Positions 1 through 9,593 of a stretch of 55,141 nt of DNA are shown piece by piece. Each line of letters begins with the position of its first letter. The first letter of the stretch is position 1. The stretch comes from an uncultured Opitutales bacterium. GTDB taxonomy: Bacteria; Verrucomicrobiota; Verrucomicrobiia; Opitutales; Intestinicryptomonadaceae. A model generated the notes under the pieces. That model ran no database searches. It was not told the DNA's origin and was given only the letters and a program-made list of their open reading frames with translations. A program made the position numbers and the translations under genes. Location: assembly GCA_944389315.1 (NCBI GenBank), contig CALXLX010000049.1, forward strand, positions 1 through 55,141. Reading direction: 5' to 3'.

Positions 1-2088
1 GCGCTGCATACTCCGCCGGCTCGGGAACGGCCACAAAGTACAGCGAATTGTCCTGCATGACAAAGTGGCCCTCCATCGCAGACCGCTCAGAATCGCCACG
101 CGTATAGGCAAAATCGCTCTCGCTGAAGTTAACTTCGGAATCTTCCGCCCAGGAAAGTATCTTGTACATTGTCTCGCCAGCCGCAAAAGTGCCGTTAAAT
201 TCAAACGTGTACAAGCCGTCGCCGTCTCCCTCCGCCTTAAGGAAATTCCCGCTCAGAGCGATTAAGTCGCACGTGCCGTCGGCGGCTACGTCCACGGCTA
301 TCACAGACTCATTCGACCACGTCAAATCTTTCGCAAGTATCTTGCCTATGTCTGCATCCGCCCCTATCGCGCCAAACTTGCCGCCGTTGAGAACAACCTG
401 CCCAAGACCCCAATCGTCCCTCTTGCTCGCGTTTATATACAGCGTTCCGGAATTTACCGTCGTAGTGCCGCGGTAATAGTTGTTGCCGCGCAGAATCTGA
501 GTGCCGGCGCCGTCCTTCTGTATCGAAAGATAATTTGCGCCCTCCATCTCCCCAATGGAGGATCCCTCGGACATGTCGTGGGCACGCCCAGTAAATTCGG
601 AATCAAAGTCCCCATTTATAATCACAAGAGTCTCAACTCCGTTCTTGGCAGTATAAGAGGTCGTAAGCCTGTTCATCTGGTCGTTATCGCCCCCACTTAT
701 GCCGCCAACCTCAACGATTACGGGGTCGCTGCCTACAGATCTGTCAATATCGAAAGATATGGGGCCAGAAACAACAAGATTGCCCAACACCTTGAGAGAA
801 GCCCCTCCGGCAACAGCCACATTTGAAGGAAGGGCAGCGTTTTCGGAATTCATATATGTTGTTACAAAATCGTTCTCCACGATAACGCTTGTGTTTACCG
901 TAAGCCTCCTTACGGCAAGGTCCAAGGAACCTATGGTTATGATTCCGGTGCCGCTTAGAGCCACGCCCTGAAAACTATTGTCTCCACCCATGTTGGCGGA
1001 TACTATCTTTTCTATGTACGTATTTGCATTGGTGTAGAAATCCAAACGGGACAGATCGTTGTCGGGATCTCCCGAATCCAAAGTTATAGTGCCAACTTGC
1101 ACGGGCGCAGAACCGGGAGTGTCCCCCTCTGTGGCGGTGGTGTAGAAATTCATTCTGCTGCGGTCGTTATTGCCCGAGCCTGTGCCGTATACGTCTGTGG
1201 TGGTTCCAGAGACATTGACGTCTCCCAGCTTTATCCAGCCAGACATAGTTGCGGTATCGGTATTTGCCCCGTAATTAAAGTATGCAATCTTTCCCAGATT
1301 CAAAATCGTGCCGGACAAGTCCACATTCTGGTTTGAAAGAGCCGTCGGGCTAGTTCCCTGCACGCCTTTTTCAAAGGCGACGGTGCCCTTTTCGATATTT
1401 ATTATCTTCTTCTGGGTTTCCTCAGCTCCCAAACCTACAACTTCATTGGCGTAGATTTTAATAGTGGGATCCCACTCCTTGACATTGGAACCGTCAACAT
1501 TCAAGACAACTCCGTTAGAATCCGCCCCCAGAGTAAGCTTGGTAAGAAATTCCCCCGCGCCGTTATTTCCGAGAGTAAGCGCGCCCGCCGTGACAGACGC
1601 CCCCTCGCGCAAAGTCAGATTGAAATTTGCGTCCGCCTGGCGTTTCCTTATTCTCAATGCCTGCCCCGATGAAATATCCGCATTTACGAGAATATTGCCT
1701 ATGGACATATCGCAAGTGCCGCCGCCGACGCTAGTGTAAAATGTCCAATCTGAGGCTTTAGAATCGCCAATATCGGTATTTACCTCGTATATTATAGACT
1801 TTAAATATACATTTGTGGCATCCATACCGCTCATGGAGCCTAATGTGAGCACGTCCAAAGAGTCCATTCGGCGAAGGATAGTCTCTGCCCCGCCTATTTC
1901 ATCAATCGGGATAGGCGCCTGCGCAGACTCGTAGGCGTCAAATTCCGCATAGTATGTCGACCAGCTCGAATAGGATTTGTAAAGGATTCCCCTACCTGAG
2001 CTCCAGTAAAATAATATGTCTCCGCAGACACACCTGCTATTCCGGTCAATGTAACTCCAAGAGCAAATAAAGGCAGTTTATATTTCAT
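1..2088 (-). CDS. PEP-CTERM autotransporter-repeat surface protein, frameshifted, C-terminus cut by window edge
   Basis: The start at 2088 encodes a clear signal peptide (MKYKLPLFALGVTLTG... ending near VSAET), but that frame stops after 64 codons at 1894. The -1 frame is open from upstream of the break all the way to position 1. Adding one T to the run at 2008-2011 joins the frames as AETYYFYWSSGRG and continues for about 650 residues of Ser/Thr/Asn/Gly-rich beta-strand sequence. An autotransporter-associated strand repeat (GAGTQILRG, TTTVNSGTLYI) lies near 430-525. The last visible codons read VPEPAEYAA (17-28), the start of a PEP-CTERM sorting signal; the membrane helix and basic tail lie outside the window. 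The family is normally exported and processed by an exosortase, probably to the cell surface or extracellular matrix. The specific role is unknown. The break could be an assembly error, a true mutation or phase variation. Confidence 0.75.
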
Positions 2089-2230
2089 GATATTTATATA
2101 ATAATGCCTGAAAAAAAACCGAGTTAAGCAGATTCCAATAAAAACACGACATAATCCATTTTTTTACAAATAACGCCGTCGTATTTCAAAACAAACTACG
2201 CAATTCTCACGCCTATATTCTTTTTTATTT

Positions 2231-2263
2231 GTAAAAAAAACGCGCCGTGGGAAACACGGCGCG
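2231..2263 (-). terminator. Rho-independent terminator of the RND efflux operon
   Basis: A 9-bp perfect stem (2241-2249 with 2255-2263, loop GGAAA) is followed, reading the minus strand, by a run of eight T. It lies about 120 bp beyond the stop of the outer-membrane factor gene. Confidence 0.85.
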
Positions 2264-2380
2264 CAGCAACCAAAATACAAACAACAATTCTTCTCTCTTG
2301 TCTCTATAAGACGCCGATTAAAGCATAGTGTTCAAAATATTTTGGAGGTTTTGCGATTTCTCAAATACAGGATGAAAATT

Positions 2381-3994
2381 CTATTTCTCTGCGGAGTCCT
2401 GTTTTCTTATTAAGTCGTTAAATTCCTTTGAGTTGGGATTAACATCCTCGAATATCCGCGAGGGCAAAGCCAGGACTTTTTCCGTTTCGGAGCGTTTGTC
2501 CGCCGCCTCGAAATCGGGCGCCTGATACCAACCTCCTCCGAGGGAGGCTATCAAGCTTGTGCAGGCCCTGAATTGGTCTCCCTTAAGCTGAATTTGGGCG
2601 CGTTCATTGTCCAAACAAAGCCTCTGGGCGTCGGTGAGCTCAAAATAGTCGACCAAGCCGGAATCGTACTGGTTTCTGGTAAGATCCACAACCTCTCTTG
2701 CGGAAGCCACGGACAGATTCCTGAACCTAAATTCCTCCCTCATGAACTTTATCTGGGCCAGAGCGTCTTCAACCGATTGTATCGCGTTTAGTACGGTTGC
2801 CCTGTACTGCTCAACAAGCTGCCTATGCTCGGCGAGGGCCAATTCCTCCTGGGCTATAAGCTGCCCGCCCTGGAATAAGGGTATGTATATCTTGGGGCTT
2901 ACCCCCCAAGCCAGGGAGCTGGCGTTTATGAGAGTGTCTATGTCCGTGGAGGCCAAGTCGCCCGACGCGCTCAGCGCCACCGTCGGGAAGAACGCCGCCC
3001 GCGCGGCGCCTATGCGCTGGTTAGCCGCAAAGACCAGGCGCTCCGCCTGGGCGATATCCGGCCTGCGCTGCAGAAGCTCCGAGGGTATAACCGCCGGAAC
3101 TTCCGGAACCTTCTCTCCGATGTCCAACTCCGTGGCGACTATCTGTCCGGGAGTTTTGCCCACGAGGGTCGCCAAAAGATTTACCGTAAGCGCCCTCTGA
3201 AGCTTCACAGCCTCAAACTGCGACTGCGCCTCGTAGAGCTGCTCTTGCGCGCGCTTCAAATCTACGTCGTTGGCCACGCCGGAACGCACCCTGCTTGCGA
3301 CATAATCCACTTGCTCTGAACGTATCTTAACAGTGTCGCGGAGAAGTTTTATCTCGGAATTATACTGGCGTATCGTAAAATAGGCGTTGGCCACATTTGC
3401 CTGAAGCGAAAGCAGCGTATTCTGGTAGGCCGCATACACCGCCTGCGCGTCGGCCGTGTCGGAGGCCAGCAGGGCCCTTACCCTTCCGAAGAAGTCCAAA
3501 TCCCACGTCAGCCCGAAGCCCACGCGCCAACTGTTGTATGTGGAATCTACCGGAGAGTAGGACCTCTCGTTTTCGGAAAGCCCCGTGCGAGAATAAGTGC
3601 CGTTTATGCCGACCTGCGGAGCCAGCTGCCCAAGCGTCGTGCGCGAGCGGGCCATCGCCATCTCCACGCTCTGGTAGGCCGCCGCCAGATTGGGGTTGGA
3701 GTCCCTGCACTGCTGCAGCAGTATATCGAGCTCCTTATCATCAAATATCTTCCACCAGTCGCCTTTATTGTCGGCGTCGGCGGGTCTTGCCTGAGTCCAT
3801 AGCCCCTTGGCGTGGTAAAAGTTCTTGGAGATTTTCTCGGCCTCCGCGGAGGGCTCCGAAACCTGATCCGCTGATTCCGCACCTTCCAACGCGCTCGACG
3901 GCCTTATGTATTCGGGCGTGGCCGAACACCCCGCAAGCGCGGCAGCAAGCGCCGCATTAAGGGCGCATATTAGTATGTTTTGCTTTTTCATCAT
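2381..3994 (-). CDS. Outer-membrane efflux lipoprotein, NodT/OprM (TolC-like) family
   Basis: This is the outer-membrane channel of a tripartite efflux pump. The 537-residue protein starts with a lipoprotein signal ending ALAGC, so it is probably lipid-anchored in the outer membrane. It has the two OEP repeats of the family: the first around residues 80-260 with the Asn-Leu-Ala-Ala-Ala start of a long coiled-coil helix, the second around 310-480 containing RRPDIAQAE and the AARAAFFPTV signature. The C-terminal 50 residues are a charged extension. The gene begins 10 bp after the RND transporter stop and is last in the operon, just before a strong terminator. The family is clear; the exported substrate cannot be read from sequence. 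Confidence 0.93.
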   Translation of the reverse strand: MMKKQNILICALNAALAAALAGCSATPEYIRPSSALEGAESADQVSEPSAEAEKISKNFYHAKGLWTQARPADADNKGDWWKIFDDKELDILLQQCRDSNPNLAAAYQSVEMAMARSRTTLGQLAPQVGINGTYSRTGLSENERSYSPVDSTYNSWRVGFGLTWDLDFFGRVRALLASDTADAQAVYAAYQNTLLSLQANVANAYFTIRQYNSEIKLLRDTVKIRSEQVDYVASRVRSGVANDVDLKRAQEQLYEAQSQFEAVKLQRALTVNLLATLVGKTPGQIVATELDIGEKVPEVPAVIPSELLQRRPDIAQAERLVFAANQRIGAARAAFFPTVALSASGDLASTDIDTLINASSLAWGVSPKIYIPLFQGGQLIAQEELALAEHRQLVEQYRATVLNAIQSVEDALAQIKFMREEFRFRNLSVASAREVVDLTRNQYDSGLVDYFELTDAQRLCLDNERAQIQLKGDQFRACTSLIASLGGGWYQAPDFEAADKRSETEKVLALPSRIFEDVNPNSKEFNDLIRKQDSAEK

Positions 3995-4004
3995 ATATAA
4001 TAAA

Positions 4005-7000
4005 TTACTTGTTTTCCTGTGTTAAGGCCGGTTCGCCTTTCCTCCGGGAAACTATTCGCCTTATTACATAGTAGAACATCGGGGTAAATAGCAAGCCGAA
4101 TATCGTCACGCCCAACATTCCGAAGAACACCGACGTGCCGAGAGCCTGCCTGAGCTCCGCACCCGCGCCCGTGGCTATCGTAAGGGGCAAAACGCCGAAT
4201 ATGAAGGCAAAGCTCGTCATCAGAATCGGGCGCAGCCTGTTCTTTGCGGAGGTGCTGACGCTGGAGACGAGCTCCTCGCCCTTTTCCTCTCTTTGTTTTG
4301 CGAACTCCACTATCAATATGGCGTTTTTACACGCCAGGCCTATCAGCACCACGAAGCCTATCTGCGTCATGATGTTGTTGTCCATTCCGCGCCACATCAC
4401 GCCAAGCATGGAGAAGAGAAGCACCAGAGGCACTATAAGTATAACCGCCAAAGGCAGGCTCCAGCTTTCGTACAGGGCCGACAGCAGCAGGAACACGAAC
4501 AGCACGCACATCGCAAATACTATCATTGCCGTGTTGCCGACTTGTTTTTCCTGGTAAGCCAAGTCCGTCCAATCTATGCCCATGCCCTGGGGCAGGGTTT
4601 CCCTCGCGAGTTTTTCTATAGCCGCGATGGCCTGGCCCGTGCTGTATCCGGGATTAAGGTTTCCCATGACCTCCGCGCATGAATACAGGTTGTAGCGGTT
4701 GGAGCGTTCCGGCCCTATTATGCGCTTTATCGTGGCGACCGAACCCAGCGGCACGTTTCCGCCGCGAGCGCTTGGCACCTTGAGGTTGTAAACGTCCTCG
4801 AGCGAACTGCGCTTGTCGCTATCGGCCTGCGTCATGACTCGGTACACGCGGCCGAGAATGTTGAAGTCGTTAACATAATAGCTGGCGAGGTTGTACTGCA
4901 TAGTGGAGTAGATGTTCTCTATGGGCACGTTGAGCATCTGGGCTCGTGGCCTGTCCACTTCTATGTACAACTGCGGATTTGACACGCGGTAGGTTGAGAA
5001 CGCCATTGCGACCTCCGGAAGCTTGTTTATCTTCTCTATGAGCTTGTGCGTTTCCGCCTCTATCTTGTTTACGTCCGCGCCTACCCTGTCCTGGACGAAG
5101 AATTTGAAGTCTCCGCCCATGCCTATGCCGGTGACGGCGGGCGGGCCCATTGCAAATATCTGCGCCTCGGGGAAGGCCTGGTATAGCATGCCGTTTGTCT
5201 GGTTCAGGAGCTTTGCGAGAGTCTCCCCCTTCTTGATGCGGTCGGCATGGTCGTTCAGCGTCACGAATATAGTTCCCGCATTGGAAATCTTAGAGCTCGA
5301 AACCACGCTGACACCCACGATTGCAACAGAGTTCTTTACGCCGGGCAATTTGTCTATCATCTCCTGAGCCTTGCGCACGAGAGTATCCGTGTACTGTATA
5401 GCCGTGCCGTCGGGCAGCTGGAATGTGACTATGTAGTATCCGGCGTCCTGCTTGGGAATGAAGCCCGTTGGGGTCTCCTCGAACACCCAGAAAGTCATGC
5501 CGAGAAGGCCGAAATACAGCAGTATCACCACCGCCGCGACGCGCGTCCCCCTGATTACGACATGCCTGTACTTCTCCGATATCCAGTTGAAGCATGCGTT
5601 AAACCCTTTGAAGAACCACCCGAACAAGAAGTTCCATATGCGGGTGAACCAGTCGGGCTTGGCGTCGAGCGGACGCAGGAACAAAGCGCAAAGCGCGGGC
5701 GTGAGCGTCAGGGAGACCAATCCGGAAAGTATCGTGGAGACCGCTATCGTCAGGGCGAACTGCCTGTAGAACTGTCCCGTTATGCCCTCTATGAACGCCG
5801 TGGGAATAAACACGCTCGAAAGCACCAAAACTATGGCTATCAAGGCGCCCTGGACCTGCGTCATGGCCTTGTGGGTAGCCTCTCTCGGCATGAGGCCGTC
5901 GCGCTGGTTTCTCTCGACGTTCTCCACGACGACTATCGCGTCGTCGACGACTATGCCTATCGCCAGAACCAATCCGAAAAGCGAAAGGTTGTTTATCGAA
6001 AATCCGAAAAGATACATCGCCGCGAAAGTTCCTATGAGGGACACCGGTATTGCAAAAAGCGGAATTATCGCCGCCCTCCAGCTTTGCAGGAACAACATCA
6101 CCACGAACACGACCAATATTATGGCCTCGAATATCGTATGGTAAACCGCGTCGATGGACTGCGTTATAAACGTGGTGTTATCCCAGGCTATTTCGGCGGC
6201 AACTCCCGGGGGAAAGTCCGCGGTGATATTCTCAAGCTCGGCATACACGCGCTTTGCCGTATCCAACGCGTTGGAGCCCGGCAGCTGGTACAGCGCCAGG
6301 TTTATGGACGCCCTTCCGCTGAAGTAGGATTCGTCGTTGTAAACATAGGCTCCAAGCTCCACGCTTCCAACGTCCTTTAGGCGGACAATTCTGCCGTCCG
6401 CGCTCGATTTTACAATGATATCCTCAAACTGCTCCGGGGTTTCAAGCCTGCCCTGGGTGTTTATGAGAAGCTCGTGCGGGGCGACATGCTTTACCGGCGG
6501 CGCGTTGAGCTTGCCGGCTGCTACCTGCTTGGACTGTTCGCTTATGGCCTTTACGACCTCCGCGGCCGACATATCCAAGTGGTCCAGCTTGTCCGGATCC
6601 AGCCACACGCGCATACTGTACTCCTTCGCGCCGTGAATTTCTATTTCGCTGACGCCGTATATGCGCGCGAGCCTGTCCTTTATCTGAGTGAGGGCGTAGT
6701 TGGTCAGATAGAGCTTGTCGCGGCTGTTGTCGGGCGAATAGAGCTGTATCATCAGCAGGAAGTCAGGCGAGCGCTTCTTAGTCTGCACGCCCAATGCCTT
6801 GACGTCCGAGGGAAGCCTAACCTCTGCTATGGAAACCCTGTTCTGGACGAGAATCTGGGCGAAGTCAATGTTTGTGCCCAGCTCGAAAGTCACCGTTATG
6901 CGCATGGAGCCGTCCGCCGAGCACTGGCTTTCCATGTATATCATGTGCTCGACGCCGTTTATCTCCTGCTCGAGCGGCGTTGCGACGGTTTTTGAGACTA

Positions 7001-7172
7001 TCTCCGGCGTAGCTCCCGGATAGTTTGCCGTGACCGTAACGGTTGGGGGGATAACGTCCGGATACTGCGTTACGGAAAGCTTGTAGTAGGCCACTATGCC
7101 CACCAGCGTAATCAGTATGGACACGACGGCCGCAAATATCGGCCTGTCTATGAAAAAGTGTGAAAATTTCAT
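4005..7172 (-). CDS. RND multidrug efflux transporter, HAE1 (AcrB/MexF) family
   Basis: This is the inner-membrane proton-drug antiporter of the pump. The length of 1,055 residues is normal for the family. It starts MKFSHFFIDRPIFA, the typical HAE1 N-terminus with TM1, followed by the porter domain (VTQYPDVIPP, NYPGATPEIV). TM4 carries the proton-relay aspartate pair in GIVVDDAIVVVENVER near residue 400. A second half repeats the topology (IPKQDAGYYIV; GLACKNAILIVEFA in TM10). The start lies only 3 bp after the adaptor stop, so the genes are probably translationally coupled. Similarity to the MexF-like branch is an impression rather than a computed result. Confidence 0.96.
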   Translation of the reverse strand: MKFSHFFIDRPIFAAVVSILITLVGIVAYYKLSVTQYPDVIPPTVTVTANYPGATPEIVSKTVATPLEQEINGVEHMIYMESQCSADGSMRITVTFELGTNIDFAQILVQNRVSIAEVRLPSDVKALGVQTKKRSPDFLLMIQLYSPDNSRDKLYLTNYALTQIKDRLARIYGVSEIEIHGAKEYSMRVWLDPDKLDHLDMSAAEVVKAISEQSKQVAAGKLNAPPVKHVAPHELLINTQGRLETPEQFEDIIVKSSADGRIVRLKDVGSVELGAYVYNDESYFSGRASINLALYQLPGSNALDTAKRVYAELENITADFPPGVAAEIAWDNTTFITQSIDAVYHTIFEAIILVVFVVMLFLQSWRAAIIPLFAIPVSLIGTFAAMYLFGFSINNLSLFGLVLAIGIVVDDAIVVVENVERNQRDGLMPREATHKAMTQVQGALIAIVLVLSSVFIPTAFIEGITGQFYRQFALTIAVSTILSGLVSLTLTPALCALFLRPLDAKPDWFTRIWNFLFGWFFKGFNACFNWISEKYRHVVIRGTRVAAVVILLYFGLLGMTFWVFEETPTGFIPKQDAGYYIVTFQLPDGTAIQYTDTLVRKAQEMIDKLPGVKNSVAIVGVSVVSSSKISNAGTIFVTLNDHADRIKKGETLAKLLNQTNGMLYQAFPEAQIFAMGPPAVTGIGMGGDFKFFVQDRVGADVNKIEAETHKLIEKINKLPEVAMAFSTYRVSNPQLYIEVDRPRAQMLNVPIENIYSTMQYNLASYYVNDFNILGRVYRVMTQADSDKRSSLEDVYNLKVPSARGGNVPLGSVATIKRIIGPERSNRYNLYSCAEVMGNLNPGYSTGQAIAAIEKLARETLPQGMGIDWTDLAYQEKQVGNTAMIVFAMCVLFVFLLLSALYESWSLPLAVILIVPLVLLFSMLGVMWRGMDNNIMTQIGFVVLIGLACKNAILIVEFAKQREEKGEELVSSVSTSAKNRLRPILMTSFAFIFGVLPLTIATGAGAELRQALGTSVFFGMLGVTIFGLLFTPMFYYVIRRIVSRRKGEPALTQENK

Positions 7173-7175
7173 GGC

Positions 7176-8348
7176 TTACTTCTTCTCTGCTGTATTTACC
7201 AACTTCGGGGAAACCTTGACGCCCGGAAGCGCGCGGAACATTCCCTTGTAGAGAATCCTGTCCTTCTCGCTTATGCCGCTTTTAATTATGCGCATATCCC
7301 TGTTGTACAGGGGGCCTACCTCCACGGGGGCAAAGCGCACGACATCGTCGTCTCCCACGACCACCACATACCTGGAGAGCATGTCCGTATTTACGACCGC
7401 CTCGGGCAGCATCAGATACTCCTTGTTGGGAACCGCCTTGACAGACAGGTTTGCGAACACGCCGGGCACAAGCTTGCCGTCGTCGTTTACGACTTCCGCC
7501 CTCATTCTAAGGGTGGAACTGTCGCGGTCTATGCGGTTGTCCACGTATTTTACGAACCCCTTATAAACCTTCTTTTCCCCAGTCAGATTGAGCTTTACCT
7601 CGGGGCCCTCCTTCGTCTTTCCGGCGATGAAGTCGAGCATTTTGGGGTCGTCCATATATCTTATCATGTCGCGCTCGCTGACCTCGAAGTACGCATAGAC
7701 CTTTCCGTCAGAAACTATGCGCGCAAGCACGGGGCTCTGCCCGGCCGTGATGAGGTTGCCCGCGTCAACCAGCCTTTCGCTGACGCGGCCGGATATGGGG
7801 GCGCGCACATGCGTAAACTCGAGGTCGAGCTCGGCCTGCTTAAGCTGCGCCTGCGCCGAAAGCAGAGCCGCCTTCGCCCTGAGAAGCTCGCTCTTGCGGG
7901 TTTCGAGGTTCTCCTTGGAAATGGCCTTTGTCGCGTAAAGCTCGTCGGCGCGCTTGGCGTTGCTCTCGGCCAAAACTATGCGGGCTTCGGCGTCCTTAAC
8001 CTGCGCCTTGGCCGCGTCCACCAGAGCCTGGTAGGGGCGCGGGTCTATCACGAAGAGCAAATCACCCTTCTTGACGAAATCGCCGTCCTTGAAATTTACG
8101 CTCTCGAGATATCCGCCAACCCTGGCCTGGATGTCAACCGAATACTGGCTGTCTATGCGCGATACGTACGGGTCCCAAAGCTCCACCGATTTCTTCACCG
8201 GATAAATGACCTCCACCGGAGGCGCGCCCACCATCTTCGAGGCGTCCGACGCATTCGCTCCTGCGCCGTTCTTTCCGCAGCCCGAAAAGCAGAGGGCTGC
8301 GAGAGTAGCAAACACGGATATTACTGTCAGCTTCTTTGATTTCATCAT
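7176..8348 (-). CDS. RND efflux periplasmic adaptor (membrane fusion protein), AcrA/MexE family
   Basis: This 390-residue adaptor bridges the RND transporter and the outer-membrane channel. It has a lipoprotein-type signal with the lipobox ending FSGC, then a biotinyl-lipoyl half (VGGYLESVNFKDGDFVKKGD), an alpha-helical hairpin rich in Ala/Lys/Glu (about residues 105-180), the second lipoyl half (VRAPISGRVSERLVDAGN) and beta-barrel and membrane-proximal domains. Tandem Met codons at the start leave a one-codon ambiguity. It sits 21 bp after the TetR gene and 3 bp before the RND gene. Confidence 0.95.
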   Translation of the reverse strand: MMKSKKLTVISVFATLAALCFSGCGKNGAGANASDASKMVGAPPVEVIYPVKKSVELWDPYVSRIDSQYSVDIQARVGGYLESVNFKDGDFVKKGDLLFVIDPRPYQALVDAAKAQVKDAEARIVLAESNAKRADELYATKAISKENLETRKSELLRAKAALLSAQAQLKQAELDLEFTHVRAPISGRVSERLVDAGNLITAGQSPVLARIVSDGKVYAYFEVSERDMIRYMDDPKMLDFIAGKTKEGPEVKLNLTGEKKVYKGFVKYVDNRIDRDSSTLRMRAEVVNDDGKLVPGVFANLSVKAVPNKEYLMLPEAVVNTDMLSRYVVVVGDDDVVRFAPVEVGPLYNRDMRIIKSGISEKDRILYKGMFRALPGVKVSPKLVNTAEKK

Positions 8349-8369
8349 AATATTTTCCTTATTGAAATT

Positions 8370-9014
8370 TCAACCGAGCATGGCGTCCAAACTGTCCTTG
8401 AGTATCTTTTCGAACTCGCTGAGCCTCTCTTCGGTAATTATTTCCACATCGTTGGAAAAGTTTCCCCTGTATATGAACGGTATTATCAGCCCGAAAACCA
8501 TCTGCGCGCGCATGTCGGCCTCCGCCTGCGACAATTTACCGCCCATGGCCACATTCACAAGCCCGCTTACGGCGTCGTGCATGGGCTTTATTATGCCGTC
8601 CCAAATTTTCTCGAAAAGCGCAGTCGGATAAAGCTCCTCTCGGCATATTATCAAAAACATCTTTTTCGACTCCGGTATCGCCACCGATAGCTTTATGCGC
8701 ATTGCCAGCATGAAAAACAAAAGTTCGCGCGCCCTTTCCCGCGAGGGATTCTCCGAACGGATAATCTCCCCCGCCTCCTTCATGTATATCTTGTAGCGCC
8801 TCTTGAAATCCTCGACAGTCAGCTCTATTATGCGGCTGTAAATGCCAAGCTTGCCCCCGAAATAATAGCATATGGCCGCATGGTTTACCCCGGCCTTGCG
8901 CGCTATCTCGCGCGTGCGCGCCCCCTCGAGGGAGCGCAGCGCAAATTCGTCGAGAGCGGCATGCAATATTGCCGTACTCGTATCGTTCTCGCACATCGCT
9001 CCCGTTTCAATCAT
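8370..9014 (-). CDS. TetR/AcrR-family repressor, probable autoregulator of the efflux operon
   Basis: A 214-residue regulator with an N-terminal TetR helix-turn-helix: ILHAALDEFALRSLEGARTREIARKAGVNHAAICYYFGGK, where the last segment is the recognition helix and YYF signature. The C-terminal part is the usual helical ligand and dimer domain. The frame stays open to an ATG at 9089, but the ATG at 9014 is preferred because the 25 upstream codons would cover a TTGACA box and a palindrome that look like promoter and operator. As first gene of tetR-MFP-RND-OMF it most likely represses its own operon; loss of repression would raise efflux. The ligand is unknown. Confidence 0.88.
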   Translation of the reverse strand: MIETGAMCENDTSTAILHAALDEFALRSLEGARTREIARKAGVNHAAICYYFGGKLGIYSRIIELTVEDFKRRYKIYMKEAGEIIRSENPSRERARELLFFMLAMRIKLSVAIPESKKMFLIICREELYPTALFEKIWDGIIKPMHDAVSGLVNVAMGGKLSQAEADMRAQMVFGLIIPFIYRGNFSNDVEIITEERLSEFEKILKDSLDAMLG

Positions 9015-9021
9015 AAGGTTT

Positions 9022-9052
9022 AACCAAATGGTTGATGTTCCGTCTTTGTCAA
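9022..9052 (-). promoter_or_regulatory. Candidate promoter -35 and TetR operator of the efflux operon
   Basis: On the minus strand a TTGACA box (9052-9047) is followed 13 bp later by the inverted repeat AACCATTTGGTT (9033-9022; 5-bp arms, 2-bp centre), ending 7 bp before the preferred tetR start. The placement fits a repressor site over the -10/start region. The -10 hexamer is not clear. This is inferred from position and symmetry only. Confidence 0.45.
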
Positions 9053-9089
9053 ATTCTTTCTTCAAAATTTTTATCCCCCGCGCGCGCAT

Positions 9090-9506
9090 TTCATCGCTAA
9101 GACGGTAGCGACCAATAAATAATATAAAAAACGCTCCGCCTTGAAAATTTTTATCCCACCACGCTTTTTAGAATGTTATTTTAAGCTGTTTCCCCGCCGA
9201 AATAGGAACAGTTCGCCGGGGGAAAAAGCTCTGCGGCATCGAAAAAACAAAACCCATAGCCTTTAAGAACAACAAAATAAGATTCTTGCATGCCGGAAGT
9301 TAACCCAGGCTGCACGCACCCGTTTGGGCGGGTCTTTAGCATATTTTCCCTTGTCCGCCCGCGCCGGCTGAAAAAAACGCGCAAAATCCCCTTCAAAAAT
9401 CCCTCTTATATATAAATGCGCTTTCACCCCCATCGCCCTGCGGGGAAAAGACCCATTCAGGCGGCATACATGCATGCCGCGCAAAGTAAAAGGGCCTTAA
9501 GGACGC
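9090..9506. other. Intergenic stretch without a convincing gene
   Basis: This AT-rich stretch separates two minus-strand units. Short open frames around 9181-9484 are unlike any family and have no start context. The only structure noticed is a repeated AAAATTTTTATCCC (9065-9078, within the upstream part of the tetR frame, and 9145-9158), 80 bp apart. On the minus strand this gives two GGGATAAAAATTTT boxes upstream of tetR, perhaps promoter or regulator sites. Confidence 0.4.
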
Positions 9507-9541
9507 AAAAAAATCCGTCCGAATAAAAATCCGGACGGATT
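9507..9541 (-). terminator. Rho-independent terminator after the Gfo/Idh oxidoreductase
   Basis: A 10-bp perfect stem (9512-9521 with 9532-9541) with a 10-nt A-rich loop is followed on the minus strand by a T run. It lies about 50 bp past the stop of the gene at 9594-10781. Confidence 0.88.
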
Positions 9542-9593
9542 GCCCTCACCGCCGCAGAGGCCCTCTCAGTCCGCCGCGGCGGAAAAATTAAGG

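Noticed and set aside
5247..6380. 377-codon plus-strand open frame inside the RND transporter gene
   Set aside because: Antisense shadow of a highly conserved AcrB-type gene; Arg/Tyr/His-rich composition and no family features.
9181..9484. Short minus-strand frames of 71 and 73 codons
   Set aside because: No recognisable protein features and no ribosome-binding site; treated as intergenic.
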